NCBI GenBank assembly: GCA_025057115.1
Contig: JANWWZ010000022.1
Location: forward strand, 1 to 37,153
Direction: 5' to 3'
DNA from: Bernardetiaceae bacterium
Lineage (GTDB): Bacteria > Bacteroidota > Bacteroidia > Cytophagales > Thermoflexibacteraceae
Length of the DNA: 37,153 bases
Shown: positions 12,883 through 20,584 of the stretch, piece by piece
Numbering within the stretch: the stretch's first letter is position 1
Layout: each line of letters starts with the position of its first letter
Made by a program: the position numbers and the translations under genes
The notes under the pieces: model-generated
Databases searched by the model: none
Seen by the model: the letters and a program-made list of their open reading frames with translations, nothing else
What the model was told of the DNA's origin: nothing

Positions 12883-14568
12883 CTACTCAGCTTTTCTATT
12901 GATAATTTTGTCTAAAATTTTGGCAGTAATTAAGTAAGTAGGCTTAATGCCAATAACGCCCAAACTTCCTGAAGCCAATGTGTTGCCCGTAACTAACGGA
13001 TTATCTGAAGCATAGTAGGCATATCGCAAAATGACGTCTTTGTTAATGTTTTTGCGAATTTTGGCAGCGGCTTGGATAGCTTTCTGATAATGTGCTCCTT
13101 CCATTTCCAGCCCTATGGCTTTCCAAGAGGAATTTTTGAAGTATGAAAGGATGTCCTTGTTTTGCAGGGAAGTACCTAAAACAGTTATCATAGAACCTTC
13201 AAAGACTCGCAAGCCATAGCCTTCAAAGTCAGCTTTGGTGAACTCGTTGTCGAGGGGGTAGTTATCTGCCGTGCCTTCAAAAACGTGAGAGGTAGGTATC
13301 ATTAAATCGCCTTTTTCCCCTTCTAGAATGCCTGCTTTGCCCATGATGGAAATAGAAGCTACATTGAGTTTGATATTCCCCGAAGGGCTTGCATAAGGCT
13401 TGAGCAGTTCGTCCATCGTTTCGTAAGCCTGTTCGCCGAAGGCATAGTCCATTACCAAAATAACAGGTTTGTGCTCTTGGATGTAATTGGGGTTAATGGT
13501 TATTTCGGGATGGAGCTTCAACTTTAGCAAGAAAGTAGTGTCAAAAATTTGCACGGGGATATTGGCTCCTCCATGTTCATGAAGAAAAGAAACACCATTC
13601 TGTTCTGCAAAAAACTCTATTTCCTGGCGCAAGTCCTTGTTTTCTGGCTTGCTCAGTTCCAGTGCTATTGCCTCTAAACTCATGCCGTTAAAGTGCTTAG
13701 GCAAGGCAGCATAAGCATAAAGGCAGTTAAGTACGCTGTGAGGGTTGGAACTGATAATGTGCAAAGGTCTGTGAATGAGTTGGTTTTCAAACAAGGATCG
13801 CTTGATATTCGCAGCCCAGCGCTCTCCGTAGATATGGTGTCCAATTCGCTCCCGCAGGGCAGGAGAGAAGCTAATTTCGCGGTCTTTGCCATGAAGAAAC
13901 TCTTCTATGGACAATTTTCCCATCCAATATACAATGTGAAAGAGTCCGTTATTGGTGTGAGGATTTTCTGCTAACCTTTGCCAAGCGCGTTTAGTTTCTT
14001 CAAAAGTCCGCCCTAGCAGCGTGCTAAGGTAAGTAAAGGCTACTTCCTTGCTTTGTTCTTCAGTTTGTTTAGTAACCAGCGCTTCCAGTTGCAGCCATTC
14101 ACGGCTAAATTGTCCCTTGTCGTTGAGGGCGCGCCGACGGATTTTTTCAGCTTCGTTGTAGAGAAAAGTTAAGTGAGTGAGGGAGTCGTAAATTTCGCTG
14201 CGTCCTCGAGTAATTTCCATGAACATTTGCTCTTGGTCAATGCGGTAGCAGTTGCGCCTGCGTTTGAGAGGTACGATAACGGGAAAACTCGAGCCATATC
14301 CTTCTTCAGAAATAAACTTGATGAATCGGCATTCTTCGATGCCTTTTGGCAGGCGGTCAATGACATAGACCAGCCCTTCTAGTTCTACTTTTTTGGCGTC
14401 GTTGATAGAGCCATAAATTTCAGGACGCAAGGCTAGAAGGGCTTCATTTACCTCTCGCCCTGAGACGCCGAAAGGTTTGTAAAAACCTCGATTGAACAAA
14501 TGGCGCATTTCAATGTAGATCTTCTCTATAGCAGCCCGTGACTCTTGAGCGCGAGTAAGTTGTAACAT
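12883..14568 (-). CDS. DUF6909-like protein with nucleoside-phosphorylase-like C-terminal part
   Basis: 561 residues from ATG 14568 (MLQLTRAQESRAAIEKIY). The longer frame to a TTG at 14658 would run into the SRP RNA gene and its promoter, so it is rejected. The N-terminal half is helical and charged (EMRHLFNRGFYKPFGVSGREVNE) and not familiar beyond a Bacteroidota family that I believe is DUF6909. The C-terminal 200 residues resemble the purine nucleoside phosphorylase/nucleosidase superfamily: VASISIMGKAGILEGEKGDLMIPT, VFEGTADNY, GLEMEGAHY (compare EMEGAA in MTA/SAH nucleosidases) and YASDNPLVTG. A nucleoside or nucleotide substrate is therefore possible but unproven. The protein has no signal peptide. 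It lies upstream of the trp leader on the same strand but has its own candidate promoters. Confidence 0.7.
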   Translation of the reverse strand: MLQLTRAQESRAAIEKIYIEMRHLFNRGFYKPFGVSGREVNEALLALRPEIYGSINDAKKVELEGLVYVIDRLPKGIEECRFIKFISEEGYGSSFPVIVPLKRRRNCYRIDQEQMFMEITRGRSEIYDSLTHLTFLYNEAEKIRRRALNDKGQFSREWLQLEALVTKQTEEQSKEVAFTYLSTLLGRTFEETKRAWQRLAENPHTNNGLFHIVYWMGKLSIEEFLHGKDREISFSPALRERIGHHIYGERWAANIKRSLFENQLIHRPLHIISSNPHSVLNCLYAYAALPKHFNGMSLEAIALELSKPENKDLRQEIEFFAEQNGVSFLHEHGGANIPVQIFDTTFLLKLKLHPEITINPNYIQEHKPVILVMDYAFGEQAYETMDELLKPYASPSGNIKLNVASISIMGKAGILEGEKGDLMIPTSHVFEGTADNYPLDNEFTKADFEGYGLRVFEGSMITVLGTSLQNKDILSYFKNSSWKAIGLEMEGAHYQKAIQAAAKIRKNINKDVILRYAYYASDNPLVTGNTLASGSLGVIGIKPTYLITAKILDKIINRKAE

Positions 14569-14580
14569 ACTTGTTGCATG

Positions 14581-14617
14581 CAAAGCTACAAAGGTATTGT
14601 ATAAATTGAGTTGCCAA
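14581..14617 (-). promoter_or_regulatory. Candidate promoter(s) of the DUF6909-like gene
   Basis: Two TAnnTTTG boxes sit in tandem on the minus strand: TACCTTTG at 14596-14589 and TAGCTTTG at 14588-14581. A TTG at 14617-14615 precedes the first by 18 bases. The start codon is 12 bases below the second box. The region overlaps the SRP RNA promoter on the opposite strand. Confidence 0.5.
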
Positions 14618-14618
14618 T

Positions 14619-14650
14619 TTTGGCATATTGTAAAGTTGTGCTTAATTTTG
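14619..14650 (+). promoter_or_regulatory. SRP RNA promoter (TTTG-N20-TAATTTTG)
   Basis: TTTG at 14619-14622 and TAATTTTG at 14643-14650 with a 20-base spacer fit the Bacteroidota promoter consensus very well. The predicted start, about 14655, coincides with the first base of the SRP RNA terminal stem. Confidence 0.75.
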
Positions 14651-14654
14651 CTGG

Positions 14655-14743
14655 GCAAGCCGGTATGACCAGCTCCTGCAAACCCCTCCAGGACCGGAAG
14701 GTAGCAAAGGTAAGCAGTTGTAGCGGTGCAATACTTGGCTTGC
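14655..14743 (+). ncRNA. ffs: Signal recognition particle RNA, bacterial small type
   Basis: About 89 bases. The apical core is visible: CCAGGACCGGAAGGTAGCA contains the GGAA tetraloop and the asymmetric loop that bind Ffh, followed by the complementary AAAGGTAAGCAG side. The ends GCAAGCC (14655-14661) and GGCTTGC (14737-14743) form the closing stem, followed by GGTTTTGTTT, which makes the stem double as a terminator. The RNA pairs with Ffh to deliver nascent membrane and secreted proteins to FtsY. A good promoter lies immediately upstream; talC starts 46 bases downstream. Confidence 0.93.
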
Positions 14744-14789
14744 GGTTTTGTTTAAAGCTGATACTCCAAATTCGCTTAGCTACTTTCCC

Positions 14790-15446
14790 ATGAAGTTTTT
14801 TATCGATACTGCCAATCTTGACGAAATCCGCCAAGCGCACGCATTGGGCATTTTAGACGGAGTTACTACAAATCCTTCCTTGATGGCAAAAGAAGGCATT
14901 AAGGGACGGGACAACATTCTAAAACACTACAAAGCTATTTGTGACATAGTAGAGGGTCATGTAAGCGCGGAAGTGGTTTCTACCGATTTCAAAGGCATTG
15001 TAGAGGAGGGAGAGCTACTGGCAAGTATTGATGAAAAAATTGTCGTTAAGGTGCCCATGATTAAAGACGGCGTAAAAGCAATTCGCCACTTTTATAAAAA
15101 TGGCATCAAAACAAACTGCACGTTAGTTTTTTCCGCAGGGCAAGCCTTGCTGGCTGCCAAAGCAGGAGCCACTTATGTTTCTCCCTTCATCGGTAGAATT
15201 GACGACGTAGGAGGCGATGGATTAGATTTAATTGAACAAATTGTCAATATTTATAACAACTACGGTTTTGAAACCCAAGTACTGGCAGCCTCTATTCGCC
15301 ATGTTCCTCACTTAATCCAGTGTGCGGAAATAGGCGTTGATGTAGCTACCTGTCCCCTGAGTGTTATTTTAGGGCTGCTCAAACATCCTCTCACTGATGT
15401 AGGGCTAGAAAGATTTTTGGCTGATGCCCGCAAAACAATGGAGTAA
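14790..15446 (+). CDS. tal: Transaldolase, TalC/Fsa type
   Basis: 218 residues from ATG 14790 (MKFFIDTANLDEIRQA), the standard start of this short class; the upstream in-frame ATG at 14748 lies at the SRP RNA terminator and is rejected. It is a TIM-barrel Schiff-base enzyme of the non-oxidative pentose phosphate pathway, moving a dihydroxyacetone unit between sugar phosphates; some members act as fructose-6-phosphate aldolases. The Schiff-base lysine is Lys87 in KIVVKVPM. GVTTNPSLMAKEG at 24-36, TLVFSAGQALLAAKAGATYVSPFIGR and the phosphate-binding AASIRH are also present. The gene is transcribed in the same direction as the SRP RNA, possibly by read-through. Confidence 0.93.
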   Translation: MKFFIDTANLDEIRQAHALGILDGVTTNPSLMAKEGIKGRDNILKHYKAICDIVEGHVSAEVVSTDFKGIVEEGELLASIDEKIVVKVPMIKDGVKAIRHFYKNGIKTNCTLVFSAGQALLAAKAGATYVSPFIGRIDDVGGDGLDLIEQIVNIYNNYGFETQVLAASIRHVPHLIQCAEIGVDVATCPLSVILGLLKHPLTDVGLERFLADARKTME

Positions 15447-15483
15447 TTTTGTGCAATATTCAAGAATACTACGAGTAGAAAAA

Positions 15484-15573
15484 GCAAAATAAGTACGACA
15501 AAAATTACAGCCAATCTAAAGTCCAAATAGCGGCAGTAGTTCCAAAAGTTTTACTTTCGTCGTTTTATTTTGC
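15484..15573. repeat. Imperfect long inverted repeat between tal and the GT9 gene
   Basis: GCAAAATAAGTACGAC at 15484-15499 pairs with GTCGTTTTATTTTGC at 15559-15573: nine plus five base pairs separated by a small internal loop, with a spacer of 59 bases. It lies between converging genes. It may be a terminator-like structure; no other role is visible. Confidence 0.45.
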
Positions 15574-15589
15574 ATCGTTGCATTTTAAT

Positions 15590-16573
15590 TCACTTACTGC
15601 ATAATTTTTCAAACGCTGTTACTACTTCTTGCGGCTTGATGGCATTAACACATGCGCATTGCATGGATTTTCGGCACGCATTGCAATTTTTTTCTACTGC
15701 CAAAAAAGTGGCTTTAAGTCCTATCGGTGCCCATCTTCCAGGATGCATGGGTCGGATAGGGGGATAAATCCCTACAGTGGGTTTGCCTAAAGCAGCAGCA
15801 ATGTGCAGCGGTCCAGTACTGCAGGCAATTAACCCTAAAGATTTGCTGATAAGTGCAATCAGTTGCTTGAGGTTAAGTTTGCCAGTAAAATTTACAACGT
15901 TGCTATGTTGGAGCAAATGGGGACACTGTTGAGCAAGCGCTGCTCCTTCGGCTTGCGTTCCAGTAATAAAGCACTTAACCCCTTGCTTTTCAAATATTTC
16001 TACAAGAGATAAGTAATTTGCTAACGCCCATTCGCGTGCGCTGCCTCTTGATTTTGGATGAAGGATGACAAATTTTTCCTGATTAATTGCATTTATTTCC
16101 TCTTGAGGTGCTACAAATCCATATAAATGAGCAATTTCTTCCCAACTGAGTAGTATTTTTTTATTTACCAGAGGCTTAAGCAAAAAAATGTTAAGTTGAG
16201 CTTCATGAAATGACGAGTTTTTTCGACCAAAATGAACTAGCTTATTGCAATAAAGCCAATGAAACCAGCGATGGCTGGTGCCTATTCTCATTCGAATGCG
16301 CGCTCTGGCTGCTAACTGGGCAAGGGAAAACTGAGGAAAAACATGGATGATTGCATCCAAATCAATAGTTTCTTCGCTTTTACAATAGTTTAAAAAATCT
16401 TCCAAAAGGTAAAACTTATTTACGTACCGGCAGGATTCCACAACGGGTTGAGTATATTGCTTTCCTATCCAAATAATCTCCGCATCAGGAAAATATTCCT
16501 TGAGCAAACCTGTCATGGGAAAAGTTAATACTACATCGCCGATGTTGTCGGTGCGGCTAATAGCTATTTTCAT
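15590..16573 (-). CDS. Glycosyltransferase family 9 (heptosyltransferase-like)
   Basis: 327 residues, GT-B fold. The start MKIAISRTDNIGDVVLTFP is typical of family 9, where the N-terminal domain binds the acceptor. The C-terminal domain has KFVILHPKSRGSAREWALANY (nucleotide-sugar binding region) and the family signature CSTGPLHIAAALGKPTVGIYPP near 251-272. Such enzymes add heptose or related sugars to lipid A-linked cores at the cytoplasmic face. Unusual here is a cysteine cluster near the end (Cys297, 300, 306 and 308 in NCNACRKSMQCAC), which also occurs in other family 9 proteins as the CxxC-type tail and may bind a metal. It is not next to other LPS genes in the window. A TAAGTTTG box lies 20 bases upstream of the start. 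Confidence 0.9.
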   Translation of the reverse strand: MKIAISRTDNIGDVVLTFPMTGLLKEYFPDAEIIWIGKQYTQPVVESCRYVNKFYLLEDFLNYCKSEETIDLDAIIHVFPQFSLAQLAARARIRMRIGTSHRWFHWLYCNKLVHFGRKNSSFHEAQLNIFLLKPLVNKKILLSWEEIAHLYGFVAPQEEINAINQEKFVILHPKSRGSAREWALANYLSLVEIFEKQGVKCFITGTQAEGAALAQQCPHLLQHSNVVNFTGKLNLKQLIALISKSLGLIACSTGPLHIAAALGKPTVGIYPPIRPMHPGRWAPIGLKATFLAVEKNCNACRKSMQCACVNAIKPQEVVTAFEKLCSK

Positions 16574-16990
16574 GGGGTTACAATGGTTACGGCAAACTTA
16601 TCTCAGAACAACTTTACCAGTGAAGGCAATTCACAAACTCTGCCTTTGTCCTTGAATTTATGAACATTTCTAGACATAAAAACTTACACAGTAAAACGCG
16701 AGTAATATCGCTAATTTGAACCGCATTGAGCCTAGAATATTTCGCTCTGAGTTGGTGCTAAATTTACAATACGAGTATATTTTCTTGTTATTGCCGTGAT
16801 TTAAACTTAAAAAAAACAATAAGAACATCAAGACCCCCCCAAAGTACCTGCCCTTTTGCCATCGAAAAAATTTGACTAAAGTAGAAACTACCTCAGACAA
16901 CTGTTTTCCACTTACAAACAAACGCATTCTAAAATTTTATTGTATTTGAGAAAAAAACTAACTTTGGAAAAGCTCAAAAAACTGCCGAGT
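16574..16990. other. Intergenic region, 417 bases
   Basis: It holds a minus-strand TAAGTTTG box at 16593-16600 for the GT9 gene and a near-match TGTATTTG at 16941-16948 for the following gene. Between them it is AT-rich with a run of seven C at 16834-16840. A minus-strand frame of 85 codons at 16670-16927 has low-complexity, hydrophobic and Cys/Phe-rich content and is not convincing as a gene. No RNA gene is recognised. Confidence 0.5.
16593..16600 (-). promoter_or_regulatory. Candidate -7 box TAAGTTTG for the GT9 gene
   Basis: Minus-strand TAAGTTTG matches TAnnTTTG and ends 19 bases before the ATG at 16573. No -33 box at standard spacing is evident. Confidence 0.38.
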
Positions 16991-17479
16991 ATGCACCCCC
17001 TGCCGCGTTCTGTTCTATATGCCAACTATCAACCTAAAGTAATTTTTACGCAGCCTTATACGCAAATTTTGTACTATCCCGAATTTCAAATCATCTACTA
17101 CGAACTAGTGGGCAAGTTTACTCATCAGCAGTATCAAACCATTTACAACACCCTGCTGGATGCTCTCAAGGCATATTTTCCTAAGGGATTGATTGCCAGT
17201 CAGTTGCGTAGTGAAGGTTCGTCAATTCAGGACAGAGCCTGGCTAATTTCCTCTTGGTTGCCCAAGCTGAAAACAGTAATGCCCAAAGAGTTTATAATTG
17301 TGGGCTTGCGCGAGGAAGAGGAAAAAAGCGCTTTCAAACGCTGGATTGCTGAGTACTTAGAAAAAGCTGTTAAATCTGTAGTACCTTACACTGTCAAGGC
17401 ACTGCCTGATTTTGATACTGCGGTAAGTTTTATTAACCAATGCACTAAAGTAAATTTACAAGTCTTACAAAAGCAATAA
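16991..17479 (+). CDS. Hypothetical protein, possibly STAS-like
   Basis: 162 residues from ATG 16991 (MHPLPRSVLYANYQPK). The frame is open to a TTG at 16940, but that region contains a promoter-like TGTATTTG, so the ATG is preferred. The sequence has an alternating strand/helix order: QIIYYELVGKFT, QYQTIYNTLLDALKAYFPKGLIAS, DRAWLISSWLPKLKTVMPKEFIIVG, AFKRWIAEYLEKAVKSVVPYTVKALPDFDTAVSFIN. This resembles the SpoIIAA/STAS-like small alpha/beta proteins common in Bacteroidota, but I am not certain. No signal peptide or membrane segment is present. The last 35 bases overlap the end of cdsA on the other strand. Confidence 0.65.
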   Translation: MHPLPRSVLYANYQPKVIFTQPYTQILYYPEFQIIYYELVGKFTHQQYQTIYNTLLDALKAYFPKGLIASQLRSEGSSIQDRAWLISSWLPKLKTVMPKEFIIVGLREEEEKSAFKRWIAEYLEKAVKSVVPYTVKALPDFDTAVSFINQCTKVNLQVLQKQ

Positions 17480-18281
17480 TAAAAGGCGCAGAAAGGAGCA
17501 AACTATCGAATCGATCTAAAAAACCACCGTGTCCAGGAATGCTACTGCCAGAATCTTTTACATGAAGGCTCCTTTTAAAAAGCGACTCCACCAGATCGCC
17601 ATAAGTTCCCGTAACTACAATGATTACAGCAATGCACAACCATTGCCACAGTTGCAAATCAGTGCAAAATAGCGAAATGATGTAAGCAAATATTAAAGCT
17701 AGCACTGTGCCGCCAATGCTTCCTTCCCAAGTTTTTTTGGGTGACACGCGAAAAAAAAGTTTATGCTTGCCAAATGCTTTTCCAGTGAAATAAGCCCCTG
17801 TGTCGCTTGCCCAAATGAGAAACATAGACCCTAGTACTACGTCATTGCTGTAAAACCCTTTCATAAAAACAGCAGTATTGAGCAAAGAAAAAGGAACTGC
17901 AACGTAGATAATTCCTAAGTAAGTATAAGCTACGTTGCGAAAAGGTTTCTCGTCGTTCTTGGAGTAGAGCTTTATGACAAAAGCAGTAGAAAGTAGTACA
18001 AAAACAAGATAGTAGAGCTCGTGGTTGAAGTTGTACTTTTCAACCATAAAGGTAAGAGTAAACAAAACTAGTCCTACTGCCGTGCCGAAGGTCCGCAAAG
18101 GGAGGTTGCCTGCCAGTCCCAGTAGTTTGTAAAATTCCAGCATGGTGAACATGCTGATAAAGAAAAACACGATGAAGTAAGTCCATTCATACATGAGTGC
18201 TCCTAAGATGATCACAGCTCCTACTAAGGCTGCAATAACGCGCTGCTGGAGTTCACTTAAGCCAGTTAGTTTCCAGTCCAT
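17445..18281 (-). CDS. cdsA: Phosphatidate cytidylyltransferase
   Basis: 278 residues with about eight membrane helices. It makes CDP-diacylglycerol from phosphatidic acid and CTP, the branch point to phosphatidylethanolamine and phosphatidylglycerol. The family signature is at the C-terminus, from Ser233 (SLFKRSLHVKDSGSSIPGHG, then GFLDRFDSL), carrying the metal-binding aspartates; WASDTGAYFTGK near 157-168 and SPKKTWEGSIGG near 180-191 are also conserved. The start overlaps the 3' end of the DUF2007 gene by 29 bases, and the 3' end overlaps the opposing hypothetical gene by 35 bases. It is the last gene of a leftward CPBP - DUF2007 - cdsA unit. Confidence 0.95.
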   Translation of the reverse strand: MDWKLTGLSELQQRVIAALVGAVIILGALMYEWTYFIVFFFISMFTMLEFYKLLGLAGNLPLRTFGTAVGLVLFTLTFMVEKYNFNHELYYLVFVLLSTAFVIKLYSKNDEKPFRNVAYTYLGIIYVAVPFSLLNTAVFMKGFYSNDVVLGSMFLIWASDTGAYFTGKAFGKHKLFFRVSPKKTWEGSIGGTVLALIFAYIISLFCTDLQLWQWLCIAVIIVVTGTYGDLVESLFKRSLHVKDSGSSIPGHGGFLDRFDSLLLSAPFIIAFVRLVNLL

Positions 18282-18483
18282 TTTTCAACACGTGGATAGC
18301 TTTGAGTACATCTTTTCGCAATACGTGCACTTCTACTTGACCAAATAGTCCATAAGAGCTATCTTGCTTGTTGATAATTACTGCTTGAATGCCGTAAAGT
18401 TGTAAAAAATTTTTAATTACTTCTGCTTGAAGGGGATGGTCGGCATCGTAGACTTTTTGCCATTGTACTGACATACGATTCAT
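18253..18483 (-). CDS. DUF2007 family small protein
   Basis: 76 residues (a second ATG three codons in, at 18474, is an equally possible start). The sequence WQKVYDADHPLQAEVIKNFLQLYGIQAVIINKQDSSYGLFGQVEVHVLRKD fits DUF2007, a small ferredoxin-like domain called a putative signal-transducing protein: a first strand, a helix that follows A-E-I/V-x-x-x-L, the strand I-x-A-V/F-I, then G-x-V-E-V-x-V. The biochemical role is not known. It sits 19 bases after the CPBP protease gene and overlaps cdsA by 29 bases, which suggests translational coupling to phospholipid synthesis. Confidence 0.85.
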   Translation of the reverse strand: MNRMSVQWQKVYDADHPLQAEVIKNFLQLYGIQAVIINKQDSSYGLFGQVEVHVLRKDVLKAIHVLKNGLETNWLK

Positions 18484-18502
18484 CTTTTTGAAAAGTCAAG
18501 TG

Positions 18503-19438
18503 TTATCGATTTAGTCTGATGCGTTGATGGTGAAGCCATAACAAGATGCCTATCACTATTAAGGCTGAGGCACCAGCCATTAACGGCGGCACTTCGGGAG
18601 TGTTTTCAATATCAAAGTCAGTAATGTTTTGCTTGTAGGCGTACATCAAACTTACCGTATAAGCATTGTTGAAAAAATGAGCCAACATGGGCACTGCTAA
18701 ATTGCCAGATAATGCGAATAGGTAACCAAATACTACTCCTAAAATGGCGCGCGGCACAAATCCATAAAATTGCAGGTGAAAAGCGCTGAATAAAATAGCG
18801 GCTATCCAAATAGCTACGTGTTGATTACCAGTTAGTTGAGCTAGCCGTTGTTGGAGAAAACCGCGAAATAACCACTCTTCGCCAATCCCTGGAATGATGG
18901 CAATAACCACAAAGCCTAGCAGCAACTCCAAAGGAGATTGAAAGTTTGTAAGGAATAAAGTAAGTTGCTTCAGTTCTTCTTCCTTTTCTTTTGCCCATGC
19001 TTCAAATTCAGCAAGAAAAGCTGGAAACTGCCATGCTTCGTTCCATTTTACTGTCCAAGCTATCAAAGGAGCGGAAAATATGACCGTTGCCACAGCAGCT
19101 ATCCATGCCATTGCTGGAGTGGGCTGCTTCATGTTGTGCAAAATGCGTGGCAATAATTCTTTATCGGCATCTATGCGCTTCATGAACCAAAAAGGCACTA
19201 TCAAAAAACTGCCGAAAGAAATGATGCCTTGTACTACCAGCAACCCTAATCGATCACTGTGTTGAGGAGAGGTAATAGCTGTTAAAACGCGGCTAATTTC
19301 CCAATCAAACAAGGGCAGTGCTACTAGCGATGCAAGAAAATTGAAAAAGAAAAGCCCAGCAGCAAATACTGGAAGGAATAGTAAAAGGGATATCCATAGT
19401 TCTTTCCCAGAAGGAGCGTTGGTGTTTCTAAAAAACAT
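18503..19438 (-). CDS. CPBP family intramembrane glutamic endopeptidase
   Basis: 311 residues with about eight membrane helices. The conserved CPBP (Abi/CAAX-like, PF02517) motifs are in the C-terminal half: GIGEEWLFRGFLQQRL (Glu187, Glu188, Arg192), ILFSAFHLQFYGFVPRAILG (His221) and AHFFNNAY (His254, Asn257/258). The Glu and His residues form the active site within the membrane. Substrates are unknown; relatives process prenylated proteins or bacteriocin-type peptides. A charged insert (EFEAWAKEKEEELKQL, about 144-159) lies in a loop. First gene of the unit that continues with DUF2007 and cdsA; it diverges from dusB. Confidence 0.9.
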   Translation of the reverse strand: MFFRNTNAPSGKELWISLLLFLPVFAAGLFFFNFLASLVALPLFDWEISRVLTAITSPQHSDRLGLLVVQGIISFGSFLIVPFWFMKRIDADKELLPRILHNMKQPTPAMAWIAAVATVIFSAPLIAWTVKWNEAWQFPAFLAEFEAWAKEKEEELKQLTLFLTNFQSPLELLLGFVVIAIIPGIGEEWLFRGFLQQRLAQLTGNQHVAIWIAAILFSAFHLQFYGFVPRAILGVVFGYLFALSGNLAVPMLAHFFNNAYTVSLMYAYKQNITDFDIENTPEVPPLMAGASALIVIGILLWLHHQRIRLNR

Positions 19439-19496
19439 ATCAACAGCCTAATTTTGCCGTTGAATTATACACAAAAAATTTAGTATTTGGCGGGAT

Positions 19497-20507
19497 ATGG
19501 TAAAAATCGGCGATATCGAACTGGGAGAATTTCCGTTGTTGTTAGCGCCGATGGAGGATGTGAGCGATCCCCCTTTCCGCGCTGTGTGCAAGCAAAATGG
19601 CGTGGACTTGATGTACACCGAATTCATCTCTGCTGAAGGATTGATTCGCGAGGCGGCAAAAAGTGTACAAAAACTGGATATTTTTGAATATGAAAGACCC
19701 ATCGGCATACAAATCTTTGGCGACCGCGAAGAAGTTATGCGGGAAGCAGCTGCTATTGCCGATGCAGTAGGTCCAGATTTAATAGATATCAATTATGGCT
19801 GTCCCGTGAAAAACGTAGCTTGCAAAGGAGCGGGTGCGGGATTGCTACGCGACCTGCCCAAAATGCAGCGCCTCACGGAGGTAATTGTCAAGACTTGTAA
19901 GCGTCCTGTAACGGTAAAAACCCGCCTGGGGTGGGATGAAAATTCTATCAATATCATCGAGGCGGCGCGCCGTTTGCAAGATGCAGGCATTCAAGCACTT
20001 ACTATTCACGGGCGCACGCGCGCACAAATGTATAAAGGTCAAGCTGACTGGACTTTCATTGCTCAAGTAAAAAATTTGCCCGATATCAAAATCCCTATCT
20101 TTGGCAATGGAGATATAGATAGCCCTGAAAAAGCTCTTGAGTACCGCCGTCGCTATGGAGTAGATGGCATCATGATAGGAAGAGCTGCTATTGGCTATCC
20201 ATGGATTTTCCGCGAGGTGAAACACTACATGCAAACAGGCGAAAAACTGCCTCCCCCCACTGTAAAAGAACGCGTAGAGACTTGCCGCCAACACCTAGAT
20301 TTTTCCATTCGTTGGAAAGGTCCTAAAGTAGGCGTTTTTGAGATGCGTCGCCATTACACTAACTACTTTAGAGGTATTGCTAATTTTAAGGAATATCGCA
20401 CTAGGCTTGTAGAAGCTGCCACTCCAGAAGCCGTGCATGCTATCTTAGACGAAATTGCAGAAAAATTTGCTTATGCAGAGCTTGGAAATCAAGCAGTAGC
20501 AGCCTAG
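19497..20507 (+). CDS. dusB: tRNA-dihydrouridine synthase
   Basis: 336 residues, FMN-dependent TIM-barrel enzyme that reduces uridines in the D-loop of tRNAs. Motifs in order: LLLAPMEDVSDPPFR at 13-27, DINYGCPVKNVACKGAGAGLL at 97-117 with catalytic Cys102, VKTRLGWDENS, LTIHGRTRAQMYKGQADW, and the FMN phosphate site GNGDIDSPEKALEY followed by GVDGIMIGRAAIGYPWIF. The DusB assignment is by overall resemblance to the bacterial B-type (nifR3-like). The ATG at 19497 is preceded by a near-match promoter. trmB follows after 77 bases on the same strand, so two tRNA-modification genes are adjacent. Confidence 0.92.
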   Translation: MVKIGDIELGEFPLLLAPMEDVSDPPFRAVCKQNGVDLMYTEFISAEGLIREAAKSVQKLDIFEYERPIGIQIFGDREEVMREAAAIADAVGPDLIDINYGCPVKNVACKGAGAGLLRDLPKMQRLTEVIVKTCKRPVTVKTRLGWDENSINIIEAARRLQDAGIQALTIHGRTRAQMYKGQADWTFIAQVKNLPDIKIPIFGNGDIDSPEKALEYRRRYGVDGIMIGRAAIGYPWIFREVKHYMQTGEKLPPPTVKERVETCRQHLDFSIRWKGPKVGVFEMRRHYTNYFRGIANFKEYRTRLVEAATPEAVHAILDEIAEKFAYAELGNQAVAA

Positions 20508-20584
20508 TCGAAACAGCCAAAGCCAAAGTTGGCGCTGTCCTCTAACTGCAGGTTCACTTAAAGTTTCATTTAAAAAATCAACAC

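Noticed and set aside
14569-14658. N-terminal extension of the DUF6909-like protein from TTG 14658
   Set aside because: It overlaps the SRP RNA and two -7 boxes, and the extension is not protein-like; ATG 14568 fits better.
16670-16927. 85-codon minus-strand frame between GT9 and the hypothetical gene
   Set aside because: Low-complexity, Phe/Leu-rich product with no family resemblance and no promoter; AT-rich noncoding DNA gives such frames by chance.
20513-20538. Hairpin ACAGC...GCTGT between dusB and trmB
   Set aside because: Only a 5-base stem plus a broken extension and no T-run; too weak to call a terminator.
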